A stretch of DNA of 64,000 nt from Pseudomonas frederiksbergensis (GCF_003732275.1 NZ_MOBM01000002.1:124001-188000), one strand, 5' to 3'; counted from the stretch's first letter, positions 17,263 to 27,376 are shown. Notes: generated from the letters alone by a model not told the origin. Translations and numbers: made by a program.

Positions 17263-19791
17263 GTGTTGAAGAAATCCCTGTTCCAGTTGCACTGGTTTTT
17301 CGGCATCAGCGCCGGACTGGTCCTGGCCCTGATGGGCATCACCGGGGCGACGGTATCGTTCCAGGATGAAATCCTGCGAGCGTTGAACCCCTCTGTGCTG
17401 CACGTCGAGAAGCAGATTGCCGGCGTACTGCCGCCTGCCGAGCTGGTAGAGAAAATCGAAGGCGCTTCGGGCAAGACAGTCTCGATGCTCTGGGTCGAGA
17501 CCGACAGCGGCAACGCCGCGCGGGTGATCTTCACCGCGCCACCCGGTGAACGTCGCGGGCCGATGCGCTACTTCGACCCGTACACCGGCGAGTTCATGGG
17601 CGACGTCACGGGCCAGGATTTCTTTGGCCTGATGCTGCAACTGCACCGGGTCCTGGCCATGGGCGATATCGGCCGGCAGATCACCGGCGCCTGTACGCTG
17701 ATTCTGGTGTTCTTCTGTCTGTCCGGCCTGTACCTGCGCTGGCCGCGTCAGTGGAAAAACTGGCGCGCCTGGCTGACCCTGGACTGGAATAAAAAGGGTC
17801 GCAGCTTCAACTGGGATCTGCATTCGGTGGCCGGTACCTGGTGCCTGGTGTTCTACCTTTTGGCGGCGCTGACCGGGCTGTCCTGGTCGTACGAGTGGTA
17901 CAACAAGGGCCTGACCCGGCTGCTTTCCGATTCGCCGCAAAACGAACGAGTGCGCAGTGGTCGCGGTCCTGCGCCAAGCGGCCCGGCCCCCACTGCCGAT
18001 TACGCCGCGATATGGAGCAGCATCTACAGCGCCGCCGGCCCTGGGCTTTCGTCCTACAACGTTCGTATGCCGCCCGTGGCCGGGCAACCGGCAACCGTGT
18101 TCTACCTGCTGAAGAATTCACCCCACGACCGCGCGCTGAACCAGATCACCCTCGATCCGGCGACCGGCATCGTCAGCCGTCATGACCGCTACAGCGACAA
18201 GAGCCTCAAGGCGCAGCTGCTGACCAGTATTTATGCGCTGCACGTCGGCAGCTATTTCGGGATTATCGGGCGCATTATCCTGACGATCGCCGCGCTGAGC
18301 ATGCCGCTGTTTTTCGTCACTGGCTGGTTGCTGTACCTGGACCGTCGACGCAAGAAACGTCAGATCAAGGACGCCCGCAAAGGCCTCGCGCAACCGGGCA
18401 GCGACGCGCCGGCATGGCTGATCGGCTTCGCCAGCCAGAGCGGGTTCGCCGAACAGCTCGCCTGGCAGACCGCCGGGCAATTGCAGGCCGCCGGGTTACC
18501 GGTGAAGGTTCAACCGTTGGCCAATGTCAGCGAACAGGACCTGCAGGATTCCAGCAACGCGCTGTTTGTGGTCAGCACCTTTGGCGACGGTGAGGCACCT
18601 GACAGCGCTCGAGGATTCGAACGCAAAGTGCTGGGCCGTGCGTTGAGCTTCGACAGCCTTAACTATGCCGTGCTCGGCCTCGGTGACCGCCAGTATCAAC
18701 ACTTCTGCGGCTTCGCCCGCCGCTTGCACACTTGGTTGGGCGAGCACGGCGGCAAGACCCTGTTCGCCCCGGTGGAGGTCGACAGCGGCGATCCTTACGC
18801 CCTGCGCCACTGGCAACAGCAACTCGGTCTGCTGACGGGTCAGGCGCCGGTAGATACCTGGCAAGCGCCAAGCTACGACAACTGGACCCTGACCCGTCGC
18901 GAATTGATGAACCCGGACAGCAGCGGTTCACCCGTGTATTTGCTCGGCCTCAGCGCCCCCACCACCAGCAGCTGGCTGGCCGGGGATCTGGTGGAAGTAC
19001 TGCCGCGCAATTGTCCGTGGGCCATCGAGCATTTCCTCGACGGCCTGGGGATTGACGGTCGGGCCACGGTTGAGTTCGATGGCCTGTCGCAAACGCTGGA
19101 ACAAGCTCTGGCCAGCCGCCAACTGCCCGAGAACCGCGCCCATCTGGTCGGCCTGCACGCGCAAGCGCTGGCGGACGCCCTGGTGCCGTTGGCCATGCGC
19201 GAATACTCCATCGCCTCGATCGCCGCCGACGGCGTGCTGGAGTTGATCGTGCGTCAGGAATTGCACGCCGACGGCAGCCTGGGCGTCGGTTCCGGCTGGT
19301 TGACCGAACACGCGCCCGTGGGTAGCAGCATCAGTTTGCGGGTACGCCGCAACAGTGGTTTCCATCTACCGAACGAACCGGTGCCGATGATCCTGCTGGG
19401 CAACGGCACCGGGCTGGCCGGGTTGCGCAGTTTGCTCAAAGCACGGATTGCCGACGGGCAGCAGCGTCACTGGCTGCTGTTCGGCGAGCGTAATCGCGAG
19501 CATGACTACCTGTGCCGCGCAGAGCTTGAGGAATGGTTGACTGCCGGAGATCTGGAACGACTGGACCTGGCGTTTTCCCGAGATCAGGCCGAGAAAATCT
19601 ATGTGCAGGATCGCCTGCGCAAGTCGGCCGACGAGTTGAAAAAATGGCTGGCCGATGGCGCCGTGATTTACATCTGCGGCAGTTTGCAGGGGATGGCTTC
19701 AGGGGTGGATCACGCGCTCAACGAATTGCTCGGCATTGAAGAGGTCGACCGCCTGATCGAACAAGGCCGCTACCGCCGCGACGTCTACTGA
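17263..19791 (+). CDS. piuB: PepSY/flavodoxin/NADPH reductase fusion, putative ferri-siderophore reductase
   Basis: 842 residues from the GTG at 17263. The N-terminal 380 residues are a PepSY-associated membrane module with about four helices ([21 protein letters not shown] at the start; [21 protein letters not shown]). Next is a flavodoxin domain (about 385-525; [33 protein letters not shown]), then a sulfite-reductase-type FAD/NADPH unit (REYSIAS near 645, [13 protein letters not shown] near 710, [10 protein letters not shown] near 803). Such fusions are thought to pass electrons across the inner membrane to reduce ferric siderophores; this is inferred from domains and position by piuA. It is probably iron-regulated, though I saw no clear Fur box directly before it. 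Confidence 0.88.
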   Translation: MLKKSLFQLHWFFGISAGLVLALMGITGATVSFQDEILRALNPSVLHVEKQIAGVLPPAELVEKIEGASGKTVSMLWVETDSGNAARVIFTAPPGERRGPMRYFDPYTGEFMGDVTGQDFFGLMLQLHRVLAMGDIGRQITGACTLILVFFCLSGLYLRWPRQWKNWRAWLTLDWNKKGRSFNWDLHSVAGTWCLVFYLLAALTGLSWSYEWYNKGLTRLLSDSPQNERVRSGRGPAPSGPAPTADYAAIWSSIYSAAGPGLSSYNVRMPPVAGQPATVFYLLKNSPHDRALNQITLDPATGIVSRHDRYSDKSLKAQLLTSIYALHVGSYFGIIGRIILTIAALSMPLFFVTGWLLYLDRRRKKRQIKDARKGLAQPGSDAPAWLIGFASQSGFAEQLAWQTAGQLQAAGLPVKVQPLANVSEQDLQDSSNALFVVSTFGDGEAPDSARGFERKVLGRALSFDSLNYAVLGLGDRQYQHFCGFARRLHTWLGEHGGKTLFAPVEVDSGDPYALRHWQQQLGLLTGQAPVDTWQAPSYDNWTLTRRELMNPDSSGSPVYLLGLSAPTTSSWLAGDLVEVLPRNCPWAIEHFLDGLGIDGRATVEFDGLSQTLEQALASRQLPENRAHLVGLHAQALADALVPLAMREYSIASIAADGVLELIVRQELHADGSLGVGSGWLTEHAPVGSSISLRVRRNSGFHLPNEPVPMILLGNGTGLAGLRSLLKARIADGQQRHWLLFGERNREHDYLCRAELEEWLTAGDLERLDLAFSRDQAEKIYVQDRLRKSADELKKWLADGAVIYICGSLQGMASGVDHALNELLGIEEVDRLIEQGRYRRDVY

Positions 19792-19805
19792 CACCGCACA
19801 ATCAA

Positions 19806-19895
19806 TGTGGGAGCGAGCCTGCTCGCGATTACGGTCTGACAGCCAACTTATTTGTTGAATGTAAAACCGTCATCGCGAGCAGGCTCGCTCCCACA
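19806..19895. repeat. REP pair, GTGGGAGC family (copy 3)
   Basis: TGTGGGAGCGAGCCTGCTCG at the left and the complement CGAGCAGGCTCGCTCCCACA at the right, the same variant as copy 1. It lies between the convergent piuB and phoD genes. Confidence 0.9.
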
Positions 19896-19930
19896 TTGGT
19901 TTGATATCGTTCATGAAAAGCGTGCGGTCC

Positions 19931-21472
19931 TCAAACCGGCTGCAACTTGCGCTCAAACACCCCCACCCCATCCAGATCCCGCAACACCACACTCATCTCC
20001 CCCGTCTGCCCGTCGATATTCACCTCGCCAAAAAACTGAAACCCGGCAAACGGCGAGGTGTTCTGCGCCGATGGTGCTTTCTCGAACACCACTTCGGGGC
20101 CGAAGGTTTTATCCAGCGCATTCGGCCCGAAGCTCCCCGCATTCAGCGGCCCTGCGACAAACTCCCAGAACGGTTCGAAGTCCTGAAACGCCGCGCGGTC
20201 GGGGTGGTAATGGTGCGCGGCGCAGTAATGCACATCCGCCGTGAGGAATACGAAATTACGCACCTGCTGCGCCCGCAGAAAACCGAGCAATTCAGCGATT
20301 TCCACTTCGCGGCCCTGAGCCGGGCCAGGGTCACCATTGGCCACCGCTTCCCACCGCGCCACACCGGGGCTGACTTCACCGTCGGGTACGCCGAGGCCGA
20401 TGGGCATGTCGGCGGCGATGACTTTCCATTGCGCCTGGGAGCCTTTCAATTCGCGTTTGAGCCAGTCCAATTGTTCTCGACCGAGAAACGGTTTGGCGGC
20501 ACCAAGGTTGTCGTCATTGGCTTCGCGATAACTGCGCATGTCGAGCACGAACACATCAAGCATCGGCCCATAACTCAGCTTGCGATAAATCCGCCCGCCG
20601 TCATCGGCACTCTGCAAGCGCATCGGCGCGTATTCCAGCCAGGCCTGGCGCGCACGGCCGACCAGGCTGTGGATATCTTTGCTCTTGTAGCGCTCATCCA
20701 GTTGCTTGCCCGGCGACCAGTTGTTCACCACTTCGTGGTCGTCCCACTGCCAGATTTGCGGGACCTCGGCGTTGAAGCGGCGGATGTTTTCGTCCATCAG
20801 GTTGTAGCGATAATTGCCGCGATAGTCGTCGAGGGTTTCGGCGACTTTGCTCTTGGCTTCGCTGGTGAGGTTGCGCCACACCCGGCCACTTTCGGTGGTC
20901 AGTTGCGCCGGCACCAGGCCGTCGGCGTAGATGGTGTCGCCGCTGTGGATAAAAAAGTCCGGCAGGCGCAGACGCATGGCTTCGTAGATGCGCATGCCGC
21001 CGATGTCCGGGTTGATGCCGAAGCCCTGGCCGACAGTGTCGCCACTCCAGACAAACCGAATATTCCGTCGGGCGGTGGGCACACTGCGCAGATGACCGAA
21101 CCAGGGCTCACTGGCGACACCGCTCTGGGCGTCTTCGAAAGTCACGCGGTAGAAAATCGCCTGATCGGCGGGCAGGCCAGTGAGCTCGACCCGGGCGGTG
21201 AAGTCGGTGCGGGCATCGGCCAATGGCGAGACGAATCGACGAGGGTTACTGAACAGGCTGCGGGTGTCCCATTCCACCACCATCCGCGCCGCACGGTCGC
21301 TACGGCTCCAGATCATCGCCCGGTCACCCAACAGGTCGCCGGACTGCACGCCATCGGTGAGTTGCGGTCGATCCTTGACCGAAGCAATCACCGCAGGGGC
21401 CAGGCTGGGCATCAACAGCCCAGCGCCAACGACCTGCATGACACGACGACGGCTGAGGTCGAATTCGCTCAT
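19931..21472 (-). CDS. phoD: Alkaline phosphatase D family protein, Tat-exported
   Basis: 513 residues from the ATG at 21472 (GGGAG upstream). Longer frames up to 21643 run into a REP and are rejected. A Tat signal sits at the very N-terminus (SRRRVMQVVGAGLLMPS). The body is a PhoD-type metallophosphatase: WSGDTVGQG near 145, HSGDTIYAD near 175, WDDHEVVNNW near 235, and FLTADVHYCAAHHY near 415. These enzymes hydrolyse phosphomonoesters and diesters in the periplasm using Ca/Fe. A possible Pho box lies 40 bp upstream, which would fit phosphate-starvation control. Confidence 0.9.
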   Translation of the reverse strand: MSEFDLSRRRVMQVVGAGLLMPSLAPAVIASVKDRPQLTDGVQSGDLLGDRAMIWSRSDRAARMVVEWDTRSLFSNPRRFVSPLADARTDFTARVELTGLPADQAIFYRVTFEDAQSGVASEPWFGHLRSVPTARRNIRFVWSGDTVGQGFGINPDIGGMRIYEAMRLRLPDFFIHSGDTIYADGLVPAQLTTESGRVWRNLTSEAKSKVAETLDDYRGNYRYNLMDENIRRFNAEVPQIWQWDDHEVVNNWSPGKQLDERYKSKDIHSLVGRARQAWLEYAPMRLQSADDGGRIYRKLSYGPMLDVFVLDMRSYREANDDNLGAAKPFLGREQLDWLKRELKGSQAQWKVIAADMPIGLGVPDGEVSPGVARWEAVANGDPGPAQGREVEIAELLGFLRAQQVRNFVFLTADVHYCAAHHYHPDRAAFQDFEPFWEFVAGPLNAGSFGPNALDKTFGPEVVFEKAPSAQNTSPFAGFQFFGEVNIDGQTGEMSVVLRDLDGVGVFERKLQPV

Positions 21473-21511
21473 GGTGTTCTCCCTGAAAAAGGAAAACTTA
21501 AGCATGGCCGT

Positions 21512-21529
21512 GTGAATCAGGTATGACAC
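21512..21529 (-). promoter_or_regulatory. Candidate Pho box upstream of phoD
   Basis: On the minus strand GTGTCATACCTGATTCAC resembles the 18-bp PhoB site: the first half-site matches CTGTCAT at 6 of 7, the second only weakly. A -10-like TAAGTT follows after exactly 11 nt, the usual Pho promoter geometry. Confidence 0.4.
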
Positions 21530-21555
21530 AACAATCAGGCAACACCACAAATCCT

Positions 21556-21644
21556 TGTGGGAGCGAGCCTGCTCGCGATGCGGTCTGACAGCCAACATCA
21601 ATGTTGAATGTGCTGACCTCATCGCGAGCAGGCTCGCTCCCACA
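21556..21644. repeat. REP pair, GTGGGAGC family (copy 4)
   Basis: TGTGGGAGCGAGCCTGCTCG and its complement, with a GTCTGACAGCCAACAT spacer segment shared in type with copy 3. It lies between fruA and phoD. Confidence 0.9.
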
Positions 21645-21664
21645 GGGTTTGGCGTCTTTTGCTT

Positions 21665-23404
21665 TTAAGCGTTGGCCGGTTCCAACGCCAGCTCCACCGT
21701 TTCGGGCCGCTTGAGCAGCGCATACGTCACCGCCGTCAGCAGACTCCCGGCCACGATCGCCAGCAGATACAACAGCGCATGGTTGATCGCATTCGGGATC
21801 AGCATCACGAACAACCCACCGTGCGGTGCCATGAGTTTGCAGCCGAAGTACATCGACAACGCGCCGGTCAGCGCACCGCCGGCGATGCTTGCCGGAATCA
21901 CCCGTAGCGGGTCTTTCGCTGCAAACGGAATCGCCCCCTCGGAGATAAAGCACAGCCCCAGCACCAGCGCCGCTTTACCGGCCTCGCGCTCAGTCTGAGC
22001 GAACTTGCGCCGGGCAATGAACGTGGCGATGCCCAGGCCAATCGGCGGCACCATGCCGGCGGCCATGGTCGCGGCCATCGGTGCATAACTTTGCGACGCC
22101 AGCAGCCCCACCGAAAACGCATAAGCCGCTTTGTTGATCGGCCCGCCGAGGTCGACGCACATCATGCCGCCCAGCAGCACACCGAGCAGGATGGCGTTGG
22201 TGGTGCCCATGCTGTCGAGGAAGTGCGTGAGCCCTGCAAGCATCCCGGCCACCGGTTTGCCGACCACGTAGATCATCACCAGACCGGTAAACAGGCTCGC
22301 CAGCAACGGAATGATCAGGATCGGCTTCAGCGCCTCGAGGCTCTGCGGCAAACGCGCATAACGGTTGATCGCCTGGGCCGCATAGCCGGCGATGAAACCG
22401 GCAATGATCCCGCCGATGAAACCGGCGCCCAGGGTGCTCGCCAGCAAACCACCGATCATCCCCGGCGCCAGGCCCGGGCGGTCAGCGATCGAGTAGGCGA
22501 TGTAGCCCGCCAGCAGCGGCACCATCAGTTTGAACGCGGTCTCGCCGCCGATCTGCATCAGCGCGGCCGCGAGCGTGCCTTCCTCCTTGAACGCGGTGAT
22601 GCCGAACACGAAGGACAAGGCGATCATCAGACCGCCCGCCACCACCATCGGCAACATGAACGAGACACCGGTCAGCAGGTGTTTGTAGATGCCGGTCTTC
22701 TCTTGCTTGGCCGGGCCTTTGGCGCCGGTCGAAGCGCTTTCCTGTTTGCCTTCGGCCAAGGCCTTGTTCAGCGTCGCTTCGGCCTGTTTCAGCGCAATGC
22801 CGGTGCCGCAGCGGTAGATTTTCTTGCCGGCGAACCGCTCGGTGGCGACTTCGATGTCTGCCGCCAATAGCACCACATCGGCATCGGCAATCGCCTCTGC
22901 GCTGAGTGGATTACGAGCGCCGACCGAGCCCTGGGTTTCCACTTGCAGGTCGTAGCCCAAGCGCTTGGCCGCTTGTTGTAAGGCTTCGGCGGCCATGAAG
23001 GTGTGGGCGACGCCGGTCGGGCACGCGGTGACAGCCACCAGGCGTGGCGCATGTTTAACCACGGCAGCCGGCTCGGCGACGGCTTCGGGCGCGACGTAAA
23101 CCTCGGCCTCCTCCACCCCGCGACGCAGCACCGCTTCGACATCTTGCAGGGCCTGGGCCGGGGTGCTCTGGAACACGCGTTTGCCGACGAACCGCGACAT
23201 ATCTACCGGCGCGCTGGTAACCAGCAACACCCACTCGGCGGCTTCGATGGTGGCGGCCGACAGTTGACGTTCCGGATGGGCCGCATCAACGACTTCGACA
23301 CTGGTGCTCCAGCCCTGACGCTGGGCCGCTGCATCAAGCAGACGAGCGCACAGCACACTGGTGACCATGCCGTTCGGGCAGGCCGTAACAATGGCTAACT
23401 TCAT
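21665..23404 (-). CDS. fruA: PTS fructose transporter subunit IIB'BC
   Basis: 579 residues. It has two N-terminal IIB-like domains (about 1-110 and 120-215), then a membrane IIC domain of eight to ten helices (about 235-570). The second IIB holds the phosphocysteine in ACPTGVAHTFM (C128). The first domain also retains a Cys in ACPNGMVTS (C9), unlike the E. coli IIB' domain as I recall it. The IIC has GGPINKAAYAFS. It imports fructose and phosphorylates it to fructose-1-phosphate. Last gene of fruBKA; starts 11 nt after fruK. Confidence 0.95.
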   Translation of the reverse strand: MKLAIVTACPNGMVTSVLCARLLDAAAQRQGWSTSVEVVDAAHPERQLSAATIEAAEWVLLVTSAPVDMSRFVGKRVFQSTPAQALQDVEAVLRRGVEEAEVYVAPEAVAEPAAVVKHAPRLVAVTACPTGVAHTFMAAEALQQAAKRLGYDLQVETQGSVGARNPLSAEAIADADVVLLAADIEVATERFAGKKIYRCGTGIALKQAEATLNKALAEGKQESASTGAKGPAKQEKTGIYKHLLTGVSFMLPMVVAGGLMIALSFVFGITAFKEEGTLAAALMQIGGETAFKLMVPLLAGYIAYSIADRPGLAPGMIGGLLASTLGAGFIGGIIAGFIAGYAAQAINRYARLPQSLEALKPILIIPLLASLFTGLVMIYVVGKPVAGMLAGLTHFLDSMGTTNAILLGVLLGGMMCVDLGGPINKAAYAFSVGLLASQSYAPMAATMAAGMVPPIGLGIATFIARRKFAQTEREAGKAALVLGLCFISEGAIPFAAKDPLRVIPASIAGGALTGALSMYFGCKLMAPHGGLFVMLIPNAINHALLYLLAIVAGSLLTAVTYALLKRPETVELALEPANA

Positions 23405-23415
23405 TGCAAACCCTC

Positions 23416-24357
23416 TTATTGTTCTGTCAGGGGGCGCAGGCGCACGCCCTGTTCGAGGTGCGCCAGTTGCGCGGCGTCACCGATACCAAAACCGATCTGG
23501 GTAACGGCCATGGCGGCAATCGCGGTGGCAGTGCGCAAGGTTTGTTCGGGCGTGTCGGCACTGAGCAAACCGTGCAGCATGCCCGCCAGCAGCGAGTCCC
23601 CCGCACCGACGGTACTAACCACGCTGACCTTGGGCGGCGTGGCATGCATGGCCGAGCCGACACTGAACCAGTTCACCCCATCGGCACCGTCGGAAATCAC
23701 CACGTGCTCGATACCATGTGCATGCAAACGGCTCGCCGCCTCGGCTTGGGCGCCCACGGAAACCACCTCGCAACCCAGCGCTTCAGCCAATTCTTCGGTG
23801 TTGGGTTTGATCAGCCATGGACCGGCCGCCAGACCTGCGCGCAAGGCTTCACCGCTGGTGTCGAGCGCCACTTTCAAACCGCGTTTTTTCAAGCGCTGGA
23901 TCAACTCCCGCAACCACTGAGGATTCACGCCACGGGGCAAACTACCGGCCACGACGACCGCGTCATGCCCGGGAGCAATCTGGTCGAGACGATCGAGCAA
24001 AGCCTGCTGCGCCGCTTCACTGACCCTCGGCCCCGGGCCGTTGATGTCGGTGATGCGCCCATCGCTTTCCGCCAGTTTGATGTTGCTGCGGGTCTCGCCG
24101 GGGACGCGGACAAACGCGTCGGTAAAACCGCGTTTGGCGAACAGGGTTTCGAACGCCTGAAGGTTGTCTTCCCCGAGAAAACCGCTGACGGTCAGCTGAT
24201 GCCCGAGGTCGGCCAGCACCTGCGCCACGTTCACGCCTTTGCCGGCGGCGTGGGTGTGCATTTCGTCGCTGCGATTGACCTGACCGGGGGTAAGTAGCGG
24301 CAATTGAACCGTGAGGTCCAGCGCCGGGTTAAGGGTCAGGGTTAAGATCTTGGCCAT
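23416..24357 (-). CDS. fruK: 1-phosphofructokinase
   Basis: 313 residues of the PfkB/ribokinase family. It phosphorylates fructose-1-phosphate to fructose-1,6-bisphosphate with ATP. The first signature is seen in AGKGVNVAQVLADLG (residues about 38-52) and the second in VSTVGAGDSLLAGML near residue 250, with the catalytic Asp in GAGDS. Its ATG shares a base with the fruB stop (TAATG), so translation is coupled to the PTS gene upstream. Confidence 0.97.
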   Translation of the reverse strand: MAKILTLTLNPALDLTVQLPLLTPGQVNRSDEMHTHAAGKGVNVAQVLADLGHQLTVSGFLGEDNLQAFETLFAKRGFTDAFVRVPGETRSNIKLAESDGRITDINGPGPRVSEAAQQALLDRLDQIAPGHDAVVVAGSLPRGVNPQWLRELIQRLKKRGLKVALDTSGEALRAGLAAGPWLIKPNTEELAEALGCEVVSVGAQAEAASRLHAHGIEHVVISDGADGVNWFSVGSAMHATPPKVSVVSTVGAGDSLLAGMLHGLLSADTPEQTLRTATAIAAMAVTQIGFGIGDAAQLAHLEQGVRLRPLTEQ

Positions 24358-27218
24358 TACAGGGCCTCCACTAATGCGCGGACTTCGTTCGCGCTGCCCA
24401 CGGCCAGGGCCTGTTGGGCAAGGGTTTGAGTCTGGGTCAGGCTGAGTTCACGAATGCGCGCCTTGACCTCGGCAATGCTGCGGCCCGACACGCTCAACTC
24501 ATCCACACCCAGGCCCACCAGCACCGGTACCGCCAGCGGATCGGCCGCCAGCTCACCGCACACGCCGACCCACTTGCCATGAGCATGAGCCGCACGCACG
24601 GTGATGTCGATCAGTTGCAGCACCGCCGGATGCAAGCCATCAGCCTGGGCCGACAAGGTCGGATGACCACGGTCGATGGCCAAGGTGTATTGCGTCAGGT
24701 CGTTGGTGCCGACACTAAAGAAATCCACTTCCTTGGCCAGCACCGGCGCCAGCAACGCGGCCGACGGCACTTCGATCATGATCCCCAGTTGCAGGTCCGC
24801 CACCGGGATTTCCAGACGCAGACGTTCGGTCATGTCCCGAGCCTGACGCCACTCATCGACGCTGCCGACCATCGGGAACATGATCCGCAATGGACGGTTG
24901 TCTGCCGCTCGCAACAAGGCGCGCAACTGCGCTTCCATGACCTGCGGACGTTGCAGGGTCAGGCGAATGCCACGCACGCCGAGGAACGGGTTTTCTTCTT
25001 TCGCGATCGGCCAGTACGGCAGCGGTTTGTCACCACCGACGTCAAGGGTGCGCACCACCAACGGTCGACCGGCCAGGCCATCGAGGACGCGACGGTATTC
25101 GACTTCCTGAGTCGCCTCGTCCGGCGCTTGCGAGTGGGCCATGAAAATCAGCTCGGTGCGCAGCAGGCCAATGCCTTCGGCACCCTGCTCCACCGCACTG
25201 GTGACGCCGGCGCTTTCACCGATATTGGCGAACACTTCCACCGCGTGGCCGTCGGTGGTCAGCGCCGGTTGATGGCGTTGTTCGGCAGCGGCTTTCAAGC
25301 GCAGTTCGCGGGTGTCGCGTTCTTCGGTGGCGCGCTGCAAAGTCGCGGCATCGGCGTCCACGTGCAGGCGACCGCGTTGGCCATCGATCAACAACGGTGT
25401 GCCCGGTTTCAGCAGCAACACGGCGGCACCGGCGCCCACCAGCGCTGGAATACCGAGGGCACGAGCGACGATGGCGCTGTGGGCCGTGGCGCCACCGCGA
25501 GCGGTGAGGATACCGGCGACGCGCGTCGGATCGAGACGCGCCACGTCGGACGGGCCGACTTCGTCCATCACCAGAATGTATGGCTGCTCTGGCTCGGCCG
25601 GGGTTTCGACGCCACTCAATTGCGCCAGCACCCGACGGCCAATGTCGCGCAAGTCGGCGGCACGTTCGGCGAGCAAGGCGTCCTGCAGCGATTCCTGTTG
25701 TTTGGCGGCCGCTTCAATCACCGCCATCCACGCCGCTTCGGCGCTTTCGCCTTGCTTGAGACGGGTGTCGACTTCGTCGGTCAGTTCCGGATCGTCGAGC
25801 ATTTCCTGGTGGGTGATGAAAATCTCGCGAATCGCTTTGGCCTTGCTGCGCTCGATCAGGCCTTCGATGTCGCGACGCACATCCGCCAACGCTTGCTTGA
25901 GACGTTCGCGCTCGATGGCGGCAGACTCACCGCGCAGCGGGTAATCGATAACTTGCAGCACTTGAATATGCGCCGGGCCGATGGCGATCCCCGGCGCGGC
26001 AGCAATCGCCTGAATCAAACTGCCGGAGGCCGGTGCAAGCAGCACTTCAGCAACATCGGCGATCACTTCGCGCTGTTGGCTCACTGCCGGCAGCGGCTCG
26101 ACTTCTTCACCGAGGCCTTCTTCGATGGCCGCCAGCAAGGCCGGCAAGGCGTCGGCAGCGATAGTGGGTTCGGCGATGAATTCCAGCACCTGACCGCGAC
26201 GGGCGCCGAGGCTGAGCAGCTTGCTCAAACTCTTCACCGACACCGCGCTGTCGTGGCCATCGACGATACGCACGCGGATTTCGCCTTCAAAACTTTTCGC
26301 CAGTTGCGCGAGGATCTTCGCCGGACGCGCATGCAAACCGTGGGCGTTGGCCAGGGCAATGCGTGCGCTCGGCCAATCCGCCGGCACTTCACCGCCGAGG
26401 ACTTCCAGCACCGCGCGGCTGCTGGTGGCTCGGCCCAATTCATGACCACGGCCTTCGATCAGCAGCGCGCAAAGACGTTCGAGCAGCGCCTGATGGGCTT
26501 CACCGAGGCTGGCCAGGCAGAACAGCCCGCTCAACGGCTGACCGAGGTAGCGCATGGGTTTGTCCGGGGTAACGAATGCCAGGCCCGGACGCTTCACCGT
26601 TTGTTCACTGTGCAGCCACCACAGGCCATCGCCCAGCGGCAGCGCGTCGACCTGCTGCAAGACACCGGCAAAACCGTTGCTCACGCAATCGGCCTGACGC
26701 AGCAAGCGAGCACCGCGCCAGACCAGTTCTTCGAAATCATCAGCGGAAACACCGAGGCCGATCATCTGTGCGTCCAGCGCCAGTTCCTGCGGCGCGCCTT
26801 GCAGCAGTTTCAACAAGGCTTCGGCGGAACTGGCGCGGCGCAGGGCCTGGCCCAGATCGGTTTCACCGAGGGCGCGGGTCAGCAGTTGCAGCAGGCGCAG
26901 GTGTTCATCGGATTTGGCGGCGATACCAATCGCCAGATAAACGATCTGGCCATCGCCCCAGTCCACGCCGTCAGGAAACTGCATCAGCCGCACGCCGGTG
27001 GCGAACACCTGATCACGGGTTTCCGGGGTGCCGTGTGGGATGGCAATACCTTGGCCGAGAAAGGTCGAGCCCTGGACTTCCCGGGCCTGCAAGCCCGCGA
27101 GGTAACCGTCGGCCACCAGGCCATCGGTCACGAGCCGGTCAGCGAGTAATTGCAGGGCGGTGGCTTTATCCACAGCCGACTGGCCCATGGATATCTGCTC
27201 TATGGTGAGCTCGAGCAT
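24357..27218 (-). CDS. fruB: PTS multiphosphoryl transfer protein (IIA-HPr-EI fusion)
   Basis: 953 residues, starting the phospho-relay for fructose from PEP. In order: IIA-Fru (about 1-145, phospho-His H62 in IPHGTP), a linker, HPr (about 284-370, H296 in GLHARPA), and Enzyme I (about 400-953, H580 in GGATAHSA; the PEP-site Cys is in GVCGELA near the end). The fusion makes the fructose PTS self-contained. AAGGAG lies before the ATG. First gene of fruBKA; the promoter overlaps a Cra operator. Confidence 0.97.
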   Translation of the reverse strand: MLELTIEQISMGQSAVDKATALQLLADRLVTDGLVADGYLAGLQAREVQGSTFLGQGIAIPHGTPETRDQVFATGVRLMQFPDGVDWGDGQIVYLAIGIAAKSDEHLRLLQLLTRALGETDLGQALRRASSAEALLKLLQGAPQELALDAQMIGLGVSADDFEELVWRGARLLRQADCVSNGFAGVLQQVDALPLGDGLWWLHSEQTVKRPGLAFVTPDKPMRYLGQPLSGLFCLASLGEAHQALLERLCALLIEGRGHELGRATSSRAVLEVLGGEVPADWPSARIALANAHGLHARPAKILAQLAKSFEGEIRVRIVDGHDSAVSVKSLSKLLSLGARRGQVLEFIAEPTIAADALPALLAAIEEGLGEEVEPLPAVSQQREVIADVAEVLLAPASGSLIQAIAAAPGIAIGPAHIQVLQVIDYPLRGESAAIERERLKQALADVRRDIEGLIERSKAKAIREIFITHQEMLDDPELTDEVDTRLKQGESAEAAWMAVIEAAAKQQESLQDALLAERAADLRDIGRRVLAQLSGVETPAEPEQPYILVMDEVGPSDVARLDPTRVAGILTARGGATAHSAIVARALGIPALVGAGAAVLLLKPGTPLLIDGQRGRLHVDADAATLQRATEERDTRELRLKAAAEQRHQPALTTDGHAVEVFANIGESAGVTSAVEQGAEGIGLLRTELIFMAHSQAPDEATQEVEYRRVLDGLAGRPLVVRTLDVGGDKPLPYWPIAKEENPFLGVRGIRLTLQRPQVMEAQLRALLRAADNRPLRIMFPMVGSVDEWRQARDMTERLRLEIPVADLQLGIMIEVPSAALLAPVLAKEVDFFSVGTNDLTQYTLAIDRGHPTLSAQADGLHPAVLQLIDITVRAAHAHGKWVGVCGELAADPLAVPVLVGLGVDELSVSGRSIAEVKARIRELSLTQTQTLAQQALAVGSANEVRALVEAL

Positions 27219-27340
27219 GCTTTCTCCTTTTTGGCGCCGTATGACGCCAGGTATTGTTTTGATTGATTCAGCTTAAGCCTTTGGGAGCGCCTTTTCAGGG
27301 GCAGTTTTGGCGGTTTCGCGGCAGAACCGACCAAAGCGAC

Positions 27341-27369
27341 CTATAACGTAGAAAATACGCCTGCTGAAA
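27341..27369 (-). promoter_or_regulatory. fruBKA promoter
   Basis: On the minus strand TTTCAG (27369-27364) and TTATAG (27346-27341) with a 17-nt spacer. The -35 overlaps the Cra operator, as expected for repression. Confidence 0.6.
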
Positions 27370-27376
27370 CGTTTAA
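27365..27376. promoter_or_regulatory. Cra (FruR) operator
   Basis: TGAAACGTTTAA; its complement TTAAACGTTTCA is, to my memory, the operator sequence described for P. putida Cra at fruBKA. It sits between the divergent fruB and fruR genes, so one site may control both. The rest of the 301-bp gap shows no gene. Confidence 0.85.

Noticed and set aside
24414..27149. A 911-codon plus-strand frame opposite fruB
   Set aside because: Shadow of fruB; the minus strand carries all PTS active-site motifs.
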